Positions 11,347 to 22,300 of a stretch of 64,000 nucleotides of DNA are shown piece after piece; the stretch's first letter is position 1, and every line of letters starts with the position of its first letter. Both the position numbers and the translations under genes were made by a program. The notes under the pieces are model-generated. The model was given only the letters and a program-made list of their open reading frames with translations. It was not told the origin of the DNA and made no database searches. Location of the stretch: positions 899,621 to 963,620 of the forward strand of contig BDSI01000002.1 in assembly GCA_003117195.1 (NCBI GenBank). The letters are read 5' to 3'. Origin of the DNA: Eudorina sp. 2006-703-Eu-15 (taxonomy: Eukaryota; Chlorophyta; Chlorophyceae; Chlamydomonadales; Volvocaceae).

Positions 11347-13030
11347 GTTGCCTGCATGTGTGCCTCCAGCGAGGAGCCCGCCCGAACCACCCAGGCCCGA
11401 AATCACACCCCGCGAGTGGGGTCCATAACTCCAGATGGGGGCCACCGTCTGCGCAACTGCCCGTTGGATTCCGGGGCGGAGGACGAGTCCCCTCGAGCGC
11501 CAGCAGGGCGCTGTAGAGCGCCATTCTCGCCACCCGCCAACATCTGGACCCGGGGACGGGGTGTAGACGTTCCTTTAGGACTGCGGTAATCTTTCAGACC
11601 CAGTTCGGCGTATGGGTAGGTGGACGGGTAAGGGGGGACGTCGAGGCGCAGGTGAAGGCGCGGGTGCGCGGTTTGGACCTGCGGAATCCCGCGCGTGCGA
11701 AAGGTCTCTCCAATAGATGGGAGGCGATGCTGACTTGCCGCTGCGGCGCCGTGGGTGCCGTGGGCAAGGTCGGGTTCGCCGGCGCCGGCGGCCGGCACGG
11801 GGTGCTCGCGGCAGGTGGGCACGTGCTGTCTCTCTCGCTCGTGTGCATGGGCGCCTGGGTCGCGGGGGTGGTGGGACTGCGGGGAACGAGAGCGGGGGAG
11901 AGCTGAAGGGGGGTTGGACGGGCGCCGGCAGCATGGGGGTTCGCGGGGCGGACGAGAAGGAACCGGACTGAGTGAACGATATGTGGGTTGCTGTCGCGGT
12001 GTGTCGGTGGGTGCGCGCGTGCGGTCACGCTCTCGGGTATCTGTTGTGCCGGGAGAAAGTTTGCGCGCGCACGTGTTTGTGTATGTGTTTTGTCCGGGTG
12101 AGATTTTTAAATAGAAAGATGCAGGGCAGTGGAACCGCAGGGCGTGGCCTGGGGTGTTTGCTGCCTGGTTGTGGGTGACGTGAGTTAGACAGGGGGCACC
12201 CGCGGGTTTCGTGTGCCGCGCAGGAGTGTCGTGCCTGCTTGTGGTAACTGGTTATGAGACCGATGTTGCATTGGGGTGCTTTGCGAGAAGCGTTGGCAGG
12301 TGGGAATGGCGCGGTGCTTCCTTCTCGCCATGCTCGGCGCGTCCGTGGGCGTTGACCGATAGTCCACGGGGGTTCATTGGGGGGGGTAAGGAGTTGCGGT
12401 TGGGGAGTTGGGCAGGACGCGGGGGCTTGAAGAGTGCGGCACTGAGGAGCAGTAGCACAGGGCACGTTTTGGGTGTGTGACATCAGGGTTATGCGCGGGT
12501 ATTGCGATCTACTGGTCCCGGGGGACGTAGGGCGAGGCTTGGAGAAATGACGGGGGGGGGCCTGCAGTGGTAAGGGCGCGGTTGCGAGGCAGGAGGCGCA
12601 GCGGGGGCGGGGGTGCGGGATGTGTGCGTGTCGTGTTGTGTGTTTAAAGAGAAGCCCACCCAGAAGCACCCAGGCCCGGATACTCACCAAAACCTGCGAG
12701 CACGACAAATCTCGCGTTGTGTGTGCTCGTGTTTGTCTGCGCCTGCGGGTTACTTTGCTGGGACGGACGCGCTCTTTGAATGGGTGCGATGTTCAGGTGA
12801 CTGTGTCGGCGACGGCCGTGCGGGTGCTGCGCCGCTGCCAGCCCCCGCGCGTGTCCGCCGGCGCTGTCGGCCCTGCCTAGGCTAGGCAGCACCGGTGGTG
12901 TTTTTGAGGGTGATCGTGGTGGGACTGGCTCTGGTGGTGTGTAGGGCATCTGGGGGCGCCAATCACTTGTGCGCGGTCAGGGTCGGGTGTCAGGGCGCGG
13001 GAGCTGCTGGGTTTGCCGGGAGTGCTCGAG

Positions 13031-13138
13031 AGCGGCCAAGGGGGTGAGAGCGGCCAAGGGGGTGAGAGCGGCCAAGGGGGTGAGAGCGGCCAAGGGGGTG
13101 AGAGCGGCCAAGGGGGTGAGAGCGGCCAAGGGGGGGGA
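13031..13138. repeat. 18-bp minisatellite, six tandem copies
   Basis: The unit AGCGGCCAAGGGGGTGAG begins at 13031, 13049, 13067, 13085, 13103 and 13121. The copies are identical except the last, which ends in extra G. The 18-bp period keeps both strands open in one frame (a repeated GQGGES peptide), which is why spurious ORFs cover it. Confidence 0.95.
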
Positions 13139-13823
13139 GGGAGCGCGAGAGATGAGACGCGACGGCTTGGAGTGGGTAATGGAGGGCGGCGCTGGTGTGG
13201 TTTGGCCAGGTCGGATCGGGTCGGGTCGGATCGGATTGATTGGGCGAGGATTGAGGCGCGGTCGGGTCGGGCGCGGGGCACTGAGTAAACCCCCGCCTGC
13301 TGCTGCCTGCATCCTCCGCTCTCGAAAGGGCAACACTGCAACCGCAGCGCGAGACTCACCATCGCTCACCCACGCACCCACGCACCCTTCCCGAACGTCG
13401 TCGTGACACCACGGTTCGTGGCGTCGTTGGGCGGCGCAGAGTCGGGGCGGCCGTGCGGTTGTCCCCTTGGCCGCACCAGCCTCCCACCAGCTCTTCCTGC
13501 CACCGCCCCCCCACCTCTTGTGTGTCACCCGCACCTGCCCCCTACGACGTCACCCTCACATGTACGGTATACGGCGCCTCATTCCGGCCCCGGCCCTGCG
13601 CCGGTCGGTCCCTCCCCCGGGGTTCCCCACACCCTAACCCCCGCGAGGCAGGGGCCACAGCGGACGAGGTGGGGTGGGGTTTGGGTTTGGGTTAGTGGGG
13701 GCCGTCAGCGGGCCGTCCCGGCGGGAGCGTTAAGGGTCGGTTGGCTCCCGATGTGTGGGAGGGGCTCCCCACGTGTGACGACAGAAGCACAGAACGACAG
13801 CAGGCATCACTGGAATCGTGCAA

Positions 13824-13828
13824 TGTAA
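13824..13828 (+). terminator. Candidate TGTAA polyadenylation signal
   Basis: First TGTAA on the plus strand after the eIF4B-like stop codon, 2.56 kb downstream, and shortly before the next gene. Confidence 0.3.
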
Positions 13829-14220
13829 CACATGGGCATGTGGGTTTCGGGGGGGTGGCTTACTTTGTTGACAAGTAAGGGGGGGCTTACTTGCGTCGCG
13901 GTTCACCACCGACCGCCGGGCAGGGAAAACGGGATCTCCGGGCGTTCGTGGGAGATGCCGGGAGGTCGGTGCGGTATGTGTCACTAATCCAGCCACACCG
14001 CATTCAGCATCCATCAGGAGGCTGCCATGGAACGCAGCGCCGTGCCGTCGCTTTCCGCAGTGACTGGATTGGCCGCCGCGTCATGGCATGTCAGGGGCAG
14101 CACTGCTGCCGGCACGCTTTGCGGCTGACAGGAGTACAGGACACCCTCCCACCCAAGACACCTGGACAAGAGGGGCCGACGATGCCCTGCCGCATTTTTT
14201 AATGATGTGCCGCATTGCAG

Positions 14221-17200
14221 TAGGTGGCAATGGTAAGTCAGCTACATACCGTACGTACCCCCACTGCGGCTGATTTGCAGATATGGACAGGGAGGTCCCA
14301 ACAAACACCAGCGCACCTTGGGGTTTGAATGCTTGCGCACCCGATATGCTCCCGCCGATGGCCGCTGCCACGCCGATAGCATGGCACGCACTCCTGGCCC
14401 ATCCACCGAATGACACACCACAGCAGCTGGGCTCATCCAGGCTCATGCGCGTAAGGTTCGCGTGTGCTTTGGCTGGGCATCAGCGGGCGCTTGATGACGC
14501 GGCGGAGCATGCGGGCCAGCCAGAGCATGCCCGGGACGCGGATGGATGGACTGGGTCGAGTGACGAGCGCAGTCCGTGTGACGAGCGAGCAACGCGAGCA
14601 GCAGCACGTGCACGTCTTGCGCGCCCGTGCATGGATGCATGCGAACTGCTGGCTACTGTGGCTGGCAGAATGCATGACGTACGGGCGATGATCTAGATAG
14701 CTCCCTCGTGCTGCAGGACGGCGTGCGGATCGAGGCAGTGCGGCGCGCGTAACGGCGCGGTAACGTAATGTGTGACCAAACCGATTGCCTGTTCTGGACA
14801 CGTCGCCCCGCCCTTTCTTCTCTTCTTTCTCAGAGGAATGTATGATCCACTAGATCCACTAGGAATTTCCGACGGCACCTCCAGGGCTGAAGTGCTGGCG
14901 TGGAGGCATCAACCGCAACCGTCGATCTACCGAATAGACGTGAGAAGGTGAGACAGGTGATGACAAGTGAGAACGGAAAACTAAATTAGAAGGGAGCTCA
15001 AAGTCAGCAGATGGATTCTGCCATATGCGAAGGTATGCGATAGGAAGCGCGCGAAAGCATGCTGGTGCGGCGCCCCAAACGATCTGAAACCCGACGGCTG
15101 ACAGCAGCAGCAGCAAGCAGCCTGACCAGGACGCAACCCAAATGTGAGCTGTCTGGGAACGTTTGGCCAAATCCTTGGCTAACTTTTTTTCTACTTTAAA
15201 TTACTCTTGGCTTGTCGTTGTCTAATCTTGGAAACCACTTCAGACGTCGGGCTTCTGTTGGCGCGCGGCATTCCTGTGGCAACGAACCTTTCATGGGATC
15301 ATAGCATGCCGACGGCTGCGGTCCCCCCGGAGCCCGATGTATGTTTCCTTAGGGCGACCGAGATGACGGCGATTGCCATCCAGCAGAGCCGGAAGGTAAG
15401 ACGTTTCGAAGGGAAAGACCGAACGGCCTACAAGGGCAACGTCCGAGCAGGGCTCGGGCCGAAACCGTACTGCCAATACCGAAATAGTTTCCGATTTCTG
15501 GCGAAACCTCGCGAAACCTACGGAAACCATCGGAAACCTCAAAATGCTGTAATTAATGACGTGCATGCTATAACATCGTTTCTAGTGGGCCCTACGTGCC
15601 GTGGCGCATCTGGGACGTGCTGTAATGCACCCTTGGATCACTTTACTGTTACCGGCTAAGGTGCATCCCCTGAATCTTCCGAAGTGCAACCGGTGTGAAA
15701 TGCTGAGGAGAAGCTGACAGGCTTATCCGCTGGCTGTGTGATGAAGCCGTGAGGTGCAATGGTGGGGTAGAACGGGGCCCAAAGGGGGAGGGACTGCCCA
15801 AAGGGGGGGGGCTGCGGCATTCCTCTCCTTACACGTTACCGCCGGGCCAGAAGATCTGTCCTGCATTTCTCTCCTTATTAGCATCTTTCTTGCGTACGCT
15901 TTGCTTCACACCTAGTGACACGATACCACGACCAGTCGACGCTGGCCCAACACTAGACCGCAGGATGCGCATCTCCTGAAGGCGCCCTTGCTTAGACTCG
16001 GTCCGGCAGTAGTTGCAGACGACTGTCCAGTTCTTAGACTTTGAGTTGTACTCCTTTTTCTCATAGTGAGCCCAGACGGCCTGATCAGAGGGCCTTCCGC
16101 CCTTATTTTTGACTGGCTCAGAGTCCCCGCCGCTCAGAGCGGAAGTTGTCGCAGACATTTCTATGTTTATTTAACATTCGCATAGTTTCGCAGCTCTCCA
16201 TAACGCGCGTACAGGGTTGCGACCGTATTAGTTTTGGCCGTTTGCCGTATTATTGGACCTCAAATTAATACGCCAGGCGTATTGGCGTAATGTACGACAG
16301 CTGAAATTCGCTGGGCGTAATGTTCAGGCTGTGGCGTATCTTTTCTTACAGTATTCTGCGCCAAAACACCTGAAAATTGCGGGCGAAACAATAGCGTATT
16401 CAACTGCGTCATAATAGCAGGGCTATCTCGCTCAGTAGTCGCAGGCTGGCATCATTGACCTTCCTTCTCACTTGCCGCGTTTTCTTTCCCACACGCCCAA
16501 GACACGTATGGGCAAGCCAAAATGCCATTGAACATATTGTCAGTTTCAATGTTGGCACGCGCTGATATCAGCTCCCCCGAGTGCCTACCAGCGCGTGCAG
16601 AGCCAGACCGCCAGAAACTGATCACCTCGCCAATCAACTATAAAAGGCATCTCAAACAGTGAAAAGCGGACAGCTATGCAAATCAGGTATGATACCCCGT
16701 CAGCCCGCTTCCGTGAACCCCCGTCCCCCTCCACCACCCCTCCCCCGCATCCGCTCCCCCTCCCCCGCATCCCCGTCCCCCGCTCCCCCCGCTGCAAAGT
16801 AGTCGCCTAATACTCCCGTTTTAGGTCCTGGTTTGGCCTTCTTGCGTTCGGGCCCGTCCGCATCATCCATCTCCGCCACTGGGCGTGAAACCTGAGATGG
16901 ACTGTTTCACCTATGCCAAGAGATAAACTTCCTTTTATCAGTAGACTGAAGCTTTTGGAGAGTAGATGACGCGTTCATACGTTCATTTCATCATTTGCGC
17001 GCGGTTTCGGTGCCTGTATGCCCTGAGCGATAAACGAATACGCCAAGAATACGCCCGGAATACGCCGCCCTAAAAACCGACCACCGTCCAGGCGTATTAT
17101 TGGCGTATTAGGGCGTATTGTGCTTGGCGTATTGTGCCGGAATACGGTCGCAACCCTGCGCGCGTAGCCTTTGAAATAAGAAAAAGTAGGTTCCGCGGTA

Positions 17201-17771
17201 CGGCACAAGCCGAAAGGGGCCGAAACAGGTTTCGGCCTTTCCGCAGAACCAGGACCTCTTCGTCGGAAACACCGAAACTGGTTTCGGCAGGTTTACGTTT
17301 CGGCAGGTTTACGTTTCGGCCCGAGCCCTGCGTCCGAGACACATCATTAGCACTTCCCCAGGACTGCAAATCCATCCGTCCACCATAATTGATAGATGAA
17401 GGTCGCGTAGCTTTGCAAGCCCAATGAATCAGCCTGTTCGTTGCCGTGGACGCCTCGGGTCATCTATCGATCGGTGACAGGCGAATCGAATTGTCTTGAC
17501 GCACCAGCCACGCGTAGAGAAGGGGAAGCCGCGCGCTCCCCCACGGAAGGCCGAAGCCCGAACAAGGACGACATACAAGCGCATTGAAGGCCCAGGCCAG
17601 GCCCCGCCGCTCCGCACGCTTGGCAACGATCCATCCCTGTCCATGGCGACTAGCTGCTGCCTACCTAGCTGCCTGCCTACCCGCCCGGGCGCCCCTTGCT
17701 GCCCCTGCGAACCACCGAAGCGGTGCCCCGTGGCTGTTCACGGGACCGGGGCGGGAGCCGACCTTGGGTAA
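14221..17771 (+). CDS. Unrecognised multi-exon gene with microexons, 5' end not found
   Basis: Phase-matched exons: 14221-14232 (12 nt), 14281-14450, 14717-14748, 14834-14939, 15011-15032 (22 nt), 15244-15395 and 17481-17771 (TAA). Key peptides in order are DMDREVPTNTSAPWG, DGVRIEAVRRA, GMYDPLDPLGISDG, SIYRIDMDSAICED, LLLARGIPVATNLSWDHSMP, FLRATEMTAIAIQQSRK and the basic HQPRVEKGKPRAPPRK. Joining the exons gives one frame without stops, and the peptides read like folded protein rather than low-complexity shadow. I do not recognise the family. The last intron (15396-17480) is about 2.1 kb only because transposons are inserted in it; without them it would be about 190 bp. The last exon could instead be cut by a donor at about 17768. 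The start codon and first exon are unknown. Confidence 0.5.
15829..16158 (-). pseudogene. Truncated BED-finger N-terminus of hAT transposase
   Basis: A 109-residue frame starts at 16158. It contains GRPSDQAVWAHYEKK, then WTVVCNYCRTESK, i.e. the conserved aromatic plus CxxC half of a BED zinc finger found at the N-terminus of hAT transposases. The following His ligands and the whole catalytic and dimerisation regions are missing, so this is an internally deleted transposase. Confidence 0.7.
16212..17158. mobile_element. Inner nested non-autonomous hAT element (MITE-like)
   Basis: The terminal inverted repeats CAGGGTTGCGACCGTATT (16212-16229, complement at 17141-17158) are perfect. They are flanked by a perfect 8-bp target duplication CGCGCGTA (16204-16211 and 17159-17166). 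The sub-termini are packed with AATACGCC/GGCGTATT motifs. No transposase-like frame is present in its 947 bp. It inserted into the outer hAT element about 50 bp upstream of that element's BED-finger start codon, so it is the younger insertion. Confidence 0.93.
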
Positions 17772-17900
17772 CGGCAGGTCTACTTGAAGGCCCATAAGGG
17801 TCGGCTAGCTAGCCGATGGACGTCAGGCCCCACCCAGGCCTACAACCGAAGGAGGCTACACTGCCATTCCCGAGTTGGAGGAACTGGATACACGCAACGA

Positions 17901-18077
17901 TTATACCCGTCGCATATCCGTTCGTTCGCAATGCTGTGATACTGTTCGTGAAGAGCCTTGTAGCGCGTCCGGCGCGAAGCCATTTATGATGGCCCTGGTG
18001 ATGTGCGTGTTCCGGCGTTCGCGGAGGTCGCTCATTTCCTGCATGCAATCACCCAGTTCGCTTATAATACTTGACAT
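17901..18077 (-). CDS. Short coiled-coil-like frame, unassigned
   Basis: A 58-residue frame from an ATG at 18077 (open upstream to 18185) reads MSSIISELGDCMQEMSDLRE, followed by an ERRNTHITRAIING stretch. The charged heptad-like character, with repeated M/L spacing, resembles the C-terminal tails of Myb/SANT-type accessory proteins of Harbinger-like transposons, but this is only an impression. It may be one exon of a longer gene or debris. Confidence 0.25.
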   Translation of the reverse strand: MSSIISELGDCMQEMSDLRERRNTHITRAIINGFAPDALQGSSRTVSQHCERTDMRRV

Positions 18078-19136
18078 GCGTGGGTGCGTATGGGTGTTAC
18101 GATTGTTCGTTTCGTCGTCCTGCGTGACGCCAGAAGGGACTTCTATGTCACGGTATTCTGAGTCTCTTGCATGAACAGATAGATGTCATATTTCCTGCTG
18201 CCGGTGCTATCATGCATCCAGGTGTAATGCCGTCGTGAGCTCATAACGCTTGTATGCACTACTTTGCTGAATCATTCCAGCTTTACTGCAGATGTACAAC
18301 TGCTTCAATGCTGTTTTCTTCCGTCTGCCTAACATCTGGATTCTTATAACATGCGTGCATTTTTACTAGCTAGCTGTCCCCTTGTTGTCATCTGTAGTCA
18401 GAACCTCATATTCCTATACGAATCCCATACCTGTCTGCAAGTACAAGCACCCTGATGACGCGTGGTAGGGTAATGGAATTTTTCAAAGAGATTAAATAAC
18501 ATAGAAGGGATTGCACCGGCGACCCTAAATGTCCTTGCGACCGGCTATGTCAGGCTTATCAAGGCAAACCCATCACTCTTTTACTTGGCCTGAGAATCGT
18601 GGTCATGAGCCGCAGTTGAAATGTCAAATTATTGTGTTCCAAGGCCGTGCACTGGCGTTCCTGGCCAGGCTCTTGTGCGTGAGGGTGCGTGCGTTCCCCC
18701 GCCATTGTCGAACACGAAGACCTCTGCCCTGGTCCAATTGCTTCAACCCCAATAAATTTAACGATATTGTCTTGTGACTGCAAGTCGAGTCACGCTGTAA
18801 CGGCACAGTCACAATAATAGGAAACCGAATCCAGTCCGTTAAAAGGGTGGCGTCATCGCGCCACAAAAGCGAGTGGGCGACCCACCAACATGACAAGGCG
18901 CTACAGATATATGCTATTTGCCAATAATTTAAAGCGAACCGTAGGCACACTTCGAAATCGCGTCAGAATCGAACAAACCACTTGAGGCTTGATCTAAATA
19001 CTATTAAATATATTATTGTGATAGAAAATAGCACATATTAATCGTAGTATTTTTACTTGCACATCCGGAGGCAAGAATGTCGTTCGGTTCGTTGCCTCCC
19101 AATCAGCTGTGTGCACAATCATAACTACATTACATA

Positions 19137-19315
19137 AGGATACTTTTTTCAAGTCATAAGCAGCGAGATAGGCACTCGCAACGGCCCACTCGTTGAAAGG
19201 TCCTTTTCAGGAATGAAACTGTACAACGCTCGTCAGCGTTTCCACATTTTGCCGGACGACAAGTGTAAGAGGTTCCACCGGTTGCTGAATATTGAAATCT
19301 CATATAGGCAGTGAC
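19137..19315 (+). pseudogene. hAT transposase C-terminal dimerisation fragment
   Basis: The open segment contains RNGPLVERSFSGMKLYNARQ and ends LLNIEISYRQ-stop at 19315. The ERSFS followed by a short basic helix is the conserved end of the hAT C-terminal dimerisation domain. Nothing upstream in the same frame extends it, so it is a relic. Neither of the two hAT elements at 15.4-17.3 kb contains this part. Confidence 0.6.
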
Positions 19316-19397
19316 GCATATTGTTTGATGCGGCAACGTGCGCTACTGGTTGTTTGACAAAGCTCCGCTTAATTTTACGCTCTTACCGTCGACACCG

Positions 19398-22300
19398 ATG
19401 GGGTTCATACAAGCGCTTTTCATTTGCTGCACTCGCTCTTCACCAATGCCATGTGGTGAAGAAGCTGTCGGTACACTTAGCGACCTTTCCTTGGCACCGG
19501 CAGCTATCCTGTCAATAGGCGGGATATCGCCCCGCGATCGTCTGAAACACTCCCTATCACACCTTGAGAGCCTTGTCACTGCAACCGGAGCAGCGGCAAC
19601 AACCGAGCTGCTTATCAATGCGAAACCTCTGTGTCTTCTCGCCGCTTCTCCAAACCACATTGTGTACAAGGCAGTGCTGAATGATGGGACCCTGATTTCC
19701 GTTAGAGTAAATGTGAGTGCTTCACGGAAGATGTTCGCGTGCACAAGCATTGCGAGGTTTCGCAGGACCGCAGGACAATTAACTGGACTTGACGATGAGA
19801 GTTGTTACTTCCTTGCATTCTTTTTTTGTTTGTGTTCTTTTATCTTCAGGTGGGCGACGGTGCTGAGGCTTGCCTTGCGGGAAAAACCGTCCCATCGCAC
19901 CCACACCTTTGCCGGACGGTTTCCGTCGTAACCCGGATGACGAAAGAAGATGTTGAGATACTGCAGCAGGCTGCCCTCGCTTCCGGCGAGCCGTGCGCTG
20001 TGTCGCCGACCGCGGCCAGCGGTGTTGCATCGAAAGAAGGTCAGAACGGGCCAAGCATCAGTCCGCGCCTCAGAATCCGTCTTCGTAATGGCCATTTCCA
20101 CGTTTGCGTCTCAGCGGCAGAGGGCGGCAGCTGTGTTCTGAAGATGGCAGGCGCTGTCCTGTACGCTCCGAAACAAAACGCGGAGCGCCCAGGAAACGCA
20201 GACCCGATTCGTCCTCCGGCCGAAACCTGCTGTTTTCACTTGGTCTGCTGCAATCCCGGCGCACCCGATTTGCTGCCCCCGCGAGACGGTGCGGCAAGCT
20301 TGCGTCAGCGCGCCATAACCAGCGTCCCCTTGCCTCTTCTGCCTCCCTCGCTGTCCCCCGGGCAGGATCCGAGACTGCCTCGCCAACTCCGCCGGGCACT
20401 CTGCCGCCTCTGCGCCACATCGACCTCCGGGCCCCCTGGAGTGCCAGGCAGCCGACCGAGCCCGGCCTCTCGACGGTGGAACCTCCCCGGCGGTTGAAAT
20501 CGGACCGCTTCTTCAAGTCCCAACTTCGTAGCCGGCTGATGTCGGCCTGCGCTGCCAGGGGGCTAGCGCCCGCGTATAATAAGGCGTCCAGCGTCGACTC
20601 CGCCGGGGCAGCCATCTTGTCCGTTGAAGCCCCAGCAGCCGGCGCCGCTGCTGCCCCCTCGCACAGGAGGGTCACCCTGCCCTGCTACACGGCTGTGCCG
20701 GAGGATGGCCTGCCCCTGGCCCCTCTAGGAAATCGGCGGCCTTCTCTCCAGGTTTGGGATAAGAATCCGCCCGCGCAACAGCTTTCTCATTACCAGCAGC
20801 TGCAGCAGCAGCAGCAGCAGCAGCAGAAGCAGCAACAGGCAAGCAGCAATCTTGGCCCAGCTGATTTCCGGATGGCTAGCAGCGGGGATGTGGCTCGCCT
20901 GTCGATGCCACGGCCGCCGGCGACGGTGGCGGTGACAGTGGCGGAGGTACAGCCGTACAGCGGCACACAACCATACCAGACCGAGGCGGCTGGTGTCGTA
21001 CAGGTCCTGCAGTGGCTGCGGACGCTGGGCGTGGCGCCTGGCAGCCGCCTGGCTGTCACTTTGACGGAATGGTGCGTGCGTGCCGCAGAGCTTATGCCGT
21101 ACCAACCACTTCTTCGTGCGATTCTGCCGTACTGCACACCATCGTATCCAATGCGCTTCGAAGACGCCCAGGGCTATAAACTGTGCTCCCCCATAATATT
21201 ATTGTCGTACAGGTACGACAGCGGTTCGCTTCACGCCAACCTGCGGCCGTCACCGCATCCCGCCACCGGCCCCCGCATCGGCAGCAGCAGCTGCATCGTT
21301 GCCGCGCCGGTGGGCAGTAGCAGCCCCGAGCCCAGCACCAGCTCCGCCTTCGACGCAGCCACCGGCGAGGTCTCTGTGGGGCTCGTGGAGACTTTGGCGG
21401 CTCGGGACTGCCCGCGCAGCCACCCGCCAGCCGCCGTGATCAACACATACCCGCTCGACGAGGTCTCGCCTCGTGGGGCCTGCACCGGGCCTTCCCTGGA
21501 GGCCGCATCCAGGGCTGGCGGCCTGACGGACGCGAGCGGGGCTTGCCACGGCCGCTCCCCGAAATCCGTCGAGGGCCGGCTCGGGGAGGGGCGCAAGGCG
21601 GGCGCGCCGGGAGCGAAAGCGGCGGCGGCGGCGCTGTCGGTGCTCTGCGCGGGCGGCGGAGGGACGGTGTGGTACGTGCCGGCCTTCGTGGTGCGCTCTG
21701 CCTCGCGGATTGCGGCGCTCCGATGCGGCTTGCAGATCAGCCAGGTGAGGTCGTGGACCCCCGCGCCTTACCGGCGGGCGGGGCGCTGGGGACCGGGTTG
21801 TAGCCGTTACAAGGTGGACCCTTGTTGCGGTCCTTAGGCGCCATGATTGTCTCGTTCGGCGGTACGGCAGAGCTGACCCAGCCACGGGGCCCACTGTAAC
21901 ATCATTGACAAAATTGACAAGGCATCGCTCGCGGCAAGGATGAATAGAAGCCACCGGGGTGTGTTTGTCGGCGACAAGGCAGGCTTGCGTGTCATGCATG
22001 CGCCAAAACCCGAAACCCGAACCCGGACCCGAGGCGTGTGCGTTGGGGCACTGGGTGGGTTTTGTTGGTTGGCGGGTTGGGTGCGCGCAATGCAGATATG
22101 AGAGGAAAAAAAGTAGCACGGCATGCGGTCTAAATATGGACATAGCCTACCACCGCTGGCCAGTGCTGAGTGCGTGTTACATGGTTGAGGTTGCATAATC
22201 CCGTACCTGTACAACTACCCATACGAGCCGAGCGTAGGCCCAAGGGCGCGCAAAGACCGCCTTAAAGCGCATGTACGCCTACAAGCACTTGTACGGACGT

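Larger units (their letters stand above)
11263..14220. other. Long non-coding stretch: probable 3' UTR plus intergenic
   Basis: The first TGTAA after the eIF4B-like stop is at 13824-13828, so its 3' UTR may be over 2.5 kb. The stretch holds a (TG)n tract, an 18-bp minisatellite and G-rich runs. Several open frames occur on both strands but are compositional and lack splice or family support. The frame at 14026-14128 (MERSAVPSLSAV...) could be a first exon of the following gene, but no phase-matching join was found. Confidence 0.4.
15448..17330. mobile_element. Outer hAT-type DNA transposon, defective
   Basis: The terminal inverted repeats CAGGGCTCGGGCCGAAAC (15448-15465 and its complement at 17313-17330) are perfect over 18 bp and begin CAGGG, as hAT ends do. 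They are flanked by a perfect 8-bp target duplication CGTCCGAG (15440-15447 and 17331-17338), the hAT-diagnostic length. Subterminal GAAACC/GGTTTCG motifs are scattered inside both ends. Only a BED-finger fragment of a transposase remains (minus strand, 15829-16158). Without the inner insertion the element is about 0.93 kb. It sits inside an intron of the surrounding gene. Confidence 0.93.
17772..19397. other. AT-richer region between genes, transposon debris
   Basis: Much lower GC than the flanking genes. It contains a short minus-strand frame (17901-18077), a hAT C-terminal fragment (19137-19315) and a TGTAA at 18223-18227 that may end the preceding gene. I see nothing else supportable between 18230 and 19130. 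Confidence 0.4.

Noticed and set aside
10528..11445. 305-codon minus-strand frame opposite the last eIF4B-like exon
   Set aside because: Shadow of GC-rich Gly/Ala coding sequence plus the TG tract; the plus strand has clear protein motifs and the stop.
12025..12708. 227-codon minus-strand frame
   Set aside because: Proline- and histidine-rich, no domain, no splice partners; compositional openness in G-rich DNA.
20104..20365. Upstream part of the long kinase frame (MRLSGRGRQLCSED...)
   Set aside because: Exon 2 in another frame joins by GT-AG in phase to 20366; the upstream part of this frame is intron.
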